Assembly: GCA_023145535.1 (NCBI GenBank)
Contig: JAGLDQ010000057.1
Coordinates: forward strand, 1-15,249
DNA length: 15,249 nucleotides
Reading direction: 5' to 3'
From: Cocleimonas sp.
Lineage (GTDB): Bacteria > Pseudomonadota > Gammaproteobacteria > Thiotrichales > Thiotrichaceae
Shown here: positions 14,867 to 15,249 of the stretch, in pieces
Layout: the number at the start of each line of letters is the position of its first letter
Numbering within the stretch: the stretch's first letter is position 1
Notes under the pieces: generated by a model
What the model saw: the letters and a program-made list of their open reading frames with translations, nothing else
What the model was told of the DNA's origin: nothing
The model's database searches: none
Program-made: the position numbers and the translations under genes

Positions 14867-15249
14867 ATGTTTGAAAATAAAGAAGGACAGCGTATCCCAG
14901 AAGTAACTTTTCATACCTACACCAATAATGCATGGGTTGATGTTAATAGTACGGATCTCTTTGCAGGCAAAACAATTGCCCTCTTTTCATTGCCTGGCGC
15001 TTATACGCCAACCTGTTCATCCGCTCACGTACCACGTTTTAATCAATTACAACCCGTGCTTAAAGCAAAGGGTGTTGATGATGTTATCTGTATTTCGGTC
15101 AATGATACCTTTGTAATGAATGAATGGGCGCAGGATCAGAAGGCTGATAAGGTCACTTTTATTCCTGACGGTAATGGTGATTTTACAGAAGCAATGGGTT
15201 TACTGGTTGGTAAAGAAGACTTAGGTTTTGGTAAACGCTCATGGCGTTA
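14867..15249 (+). CDS. Prx5-type peroxiredoxin, probably a peroxiredoxin-glutaredoxin fusion (partial)
   Basis: The first 127 residues of a Prx5-family peroxidase, cut by the window end. The peroxidatic centre is PGAYTPTCSSAHVP with Cys50; the conserved block FVMNEWAQD and GLLVGKEDLGFGKRSWR follow. This N-terminal part resembles the Haemophilus-type hybrid Prx5-Grx, about 240 residues long, in which a C-terminal glutaredoxin domain recycles the peroxidase with glutathione. Whether that domain is present cannot be seen. AAGGA seven bases before the ATG fixes the start. Its divergent placement from oxyR suggests peroxide induction. Confidence 0.9.
   Translation, partial: MFENKEGQRIPEVTFHTYTNNAWVDVNSTDLFAGKTIALFSLPGAYTPTCSSAHVPRFNQLQPVLKAKGVDDVICISVNDTFVMNEWAQDQKADKVTFIPDGNGDFTEAMGLLVGKEDLGFGKRSWR

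Overview
This window looks like the replication-origin region of a moderately AT-rich gammaproteobacterium. The evidence is the gene order rpmH-rnpA-yidC-mnmE running left and dnaA-dnaN-recF-gyrB running right, with protein sequences that follow E. coli closely (a GyrB of exactly 804 residues, OxyR cysteines at the E. coli spacing, a Haemophilus-like Prx5 peroxiredoxin). A DsrE/DrsH-like sulfur-carrier family protein hints at a sulfur-metabolising lineage such as a Thiotrichales or thioautotroph relative, but the genus cannot be fixed from sequence alone.

Left arm (minus strand): rpmH (a 44-residue gene easily overlooked), rnpA, yidC and mnmE lie in the usual order behind a strong sigma-70-type promoter with a perfect -35. 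yidD, normally between rnpA and yidC, is absent. mnmE ends at a likely bidirectional terminator, and beyond it lies a stand-alone dsrE2-like gene. Between rpmH and dnaA is a 634-base AT-rich gap with the two divergent promoters, one perfect DnaA box and a structured dnaA leader.

Right arm (plus strand): dnaA, dnaN, recF and gyrB. The 252-base dnaA-dnaN gap carries a dense DnaA-box cluster. It ends with a box, a short GC-rich patch and five consecutive CTA triplets running into AT-rich DNA, the layout of the DnaA-trio unwinding module known from Bacillus subtilis, so I place oriC here. About 2.2 kb further on, the last codons of recF contain a perfect 18-bp palindrome that includes the canonical parS sequence, so the ParB loading site is written inside a coding region.

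Far right: after gyrB come a terminator and a 13-bp perfect inverted repeat. Next is a two-gene unit of a lipoprotein (very basic, tandem 11-residue repeats, then a DUF1287 NlpC/P60-like domain) and a thioredoxin-fold protein. Last is a peroxide-defence pair: oxyR with both redox cysteines, divergent from a Prx5-type peroxiredoxin cut by the window end. The region thus joins origin firing, sliding clamp, gap repair, supercoiling, segregation and membrane-protein insertion at one locus, with genes oriented away from the origin except oxyR.
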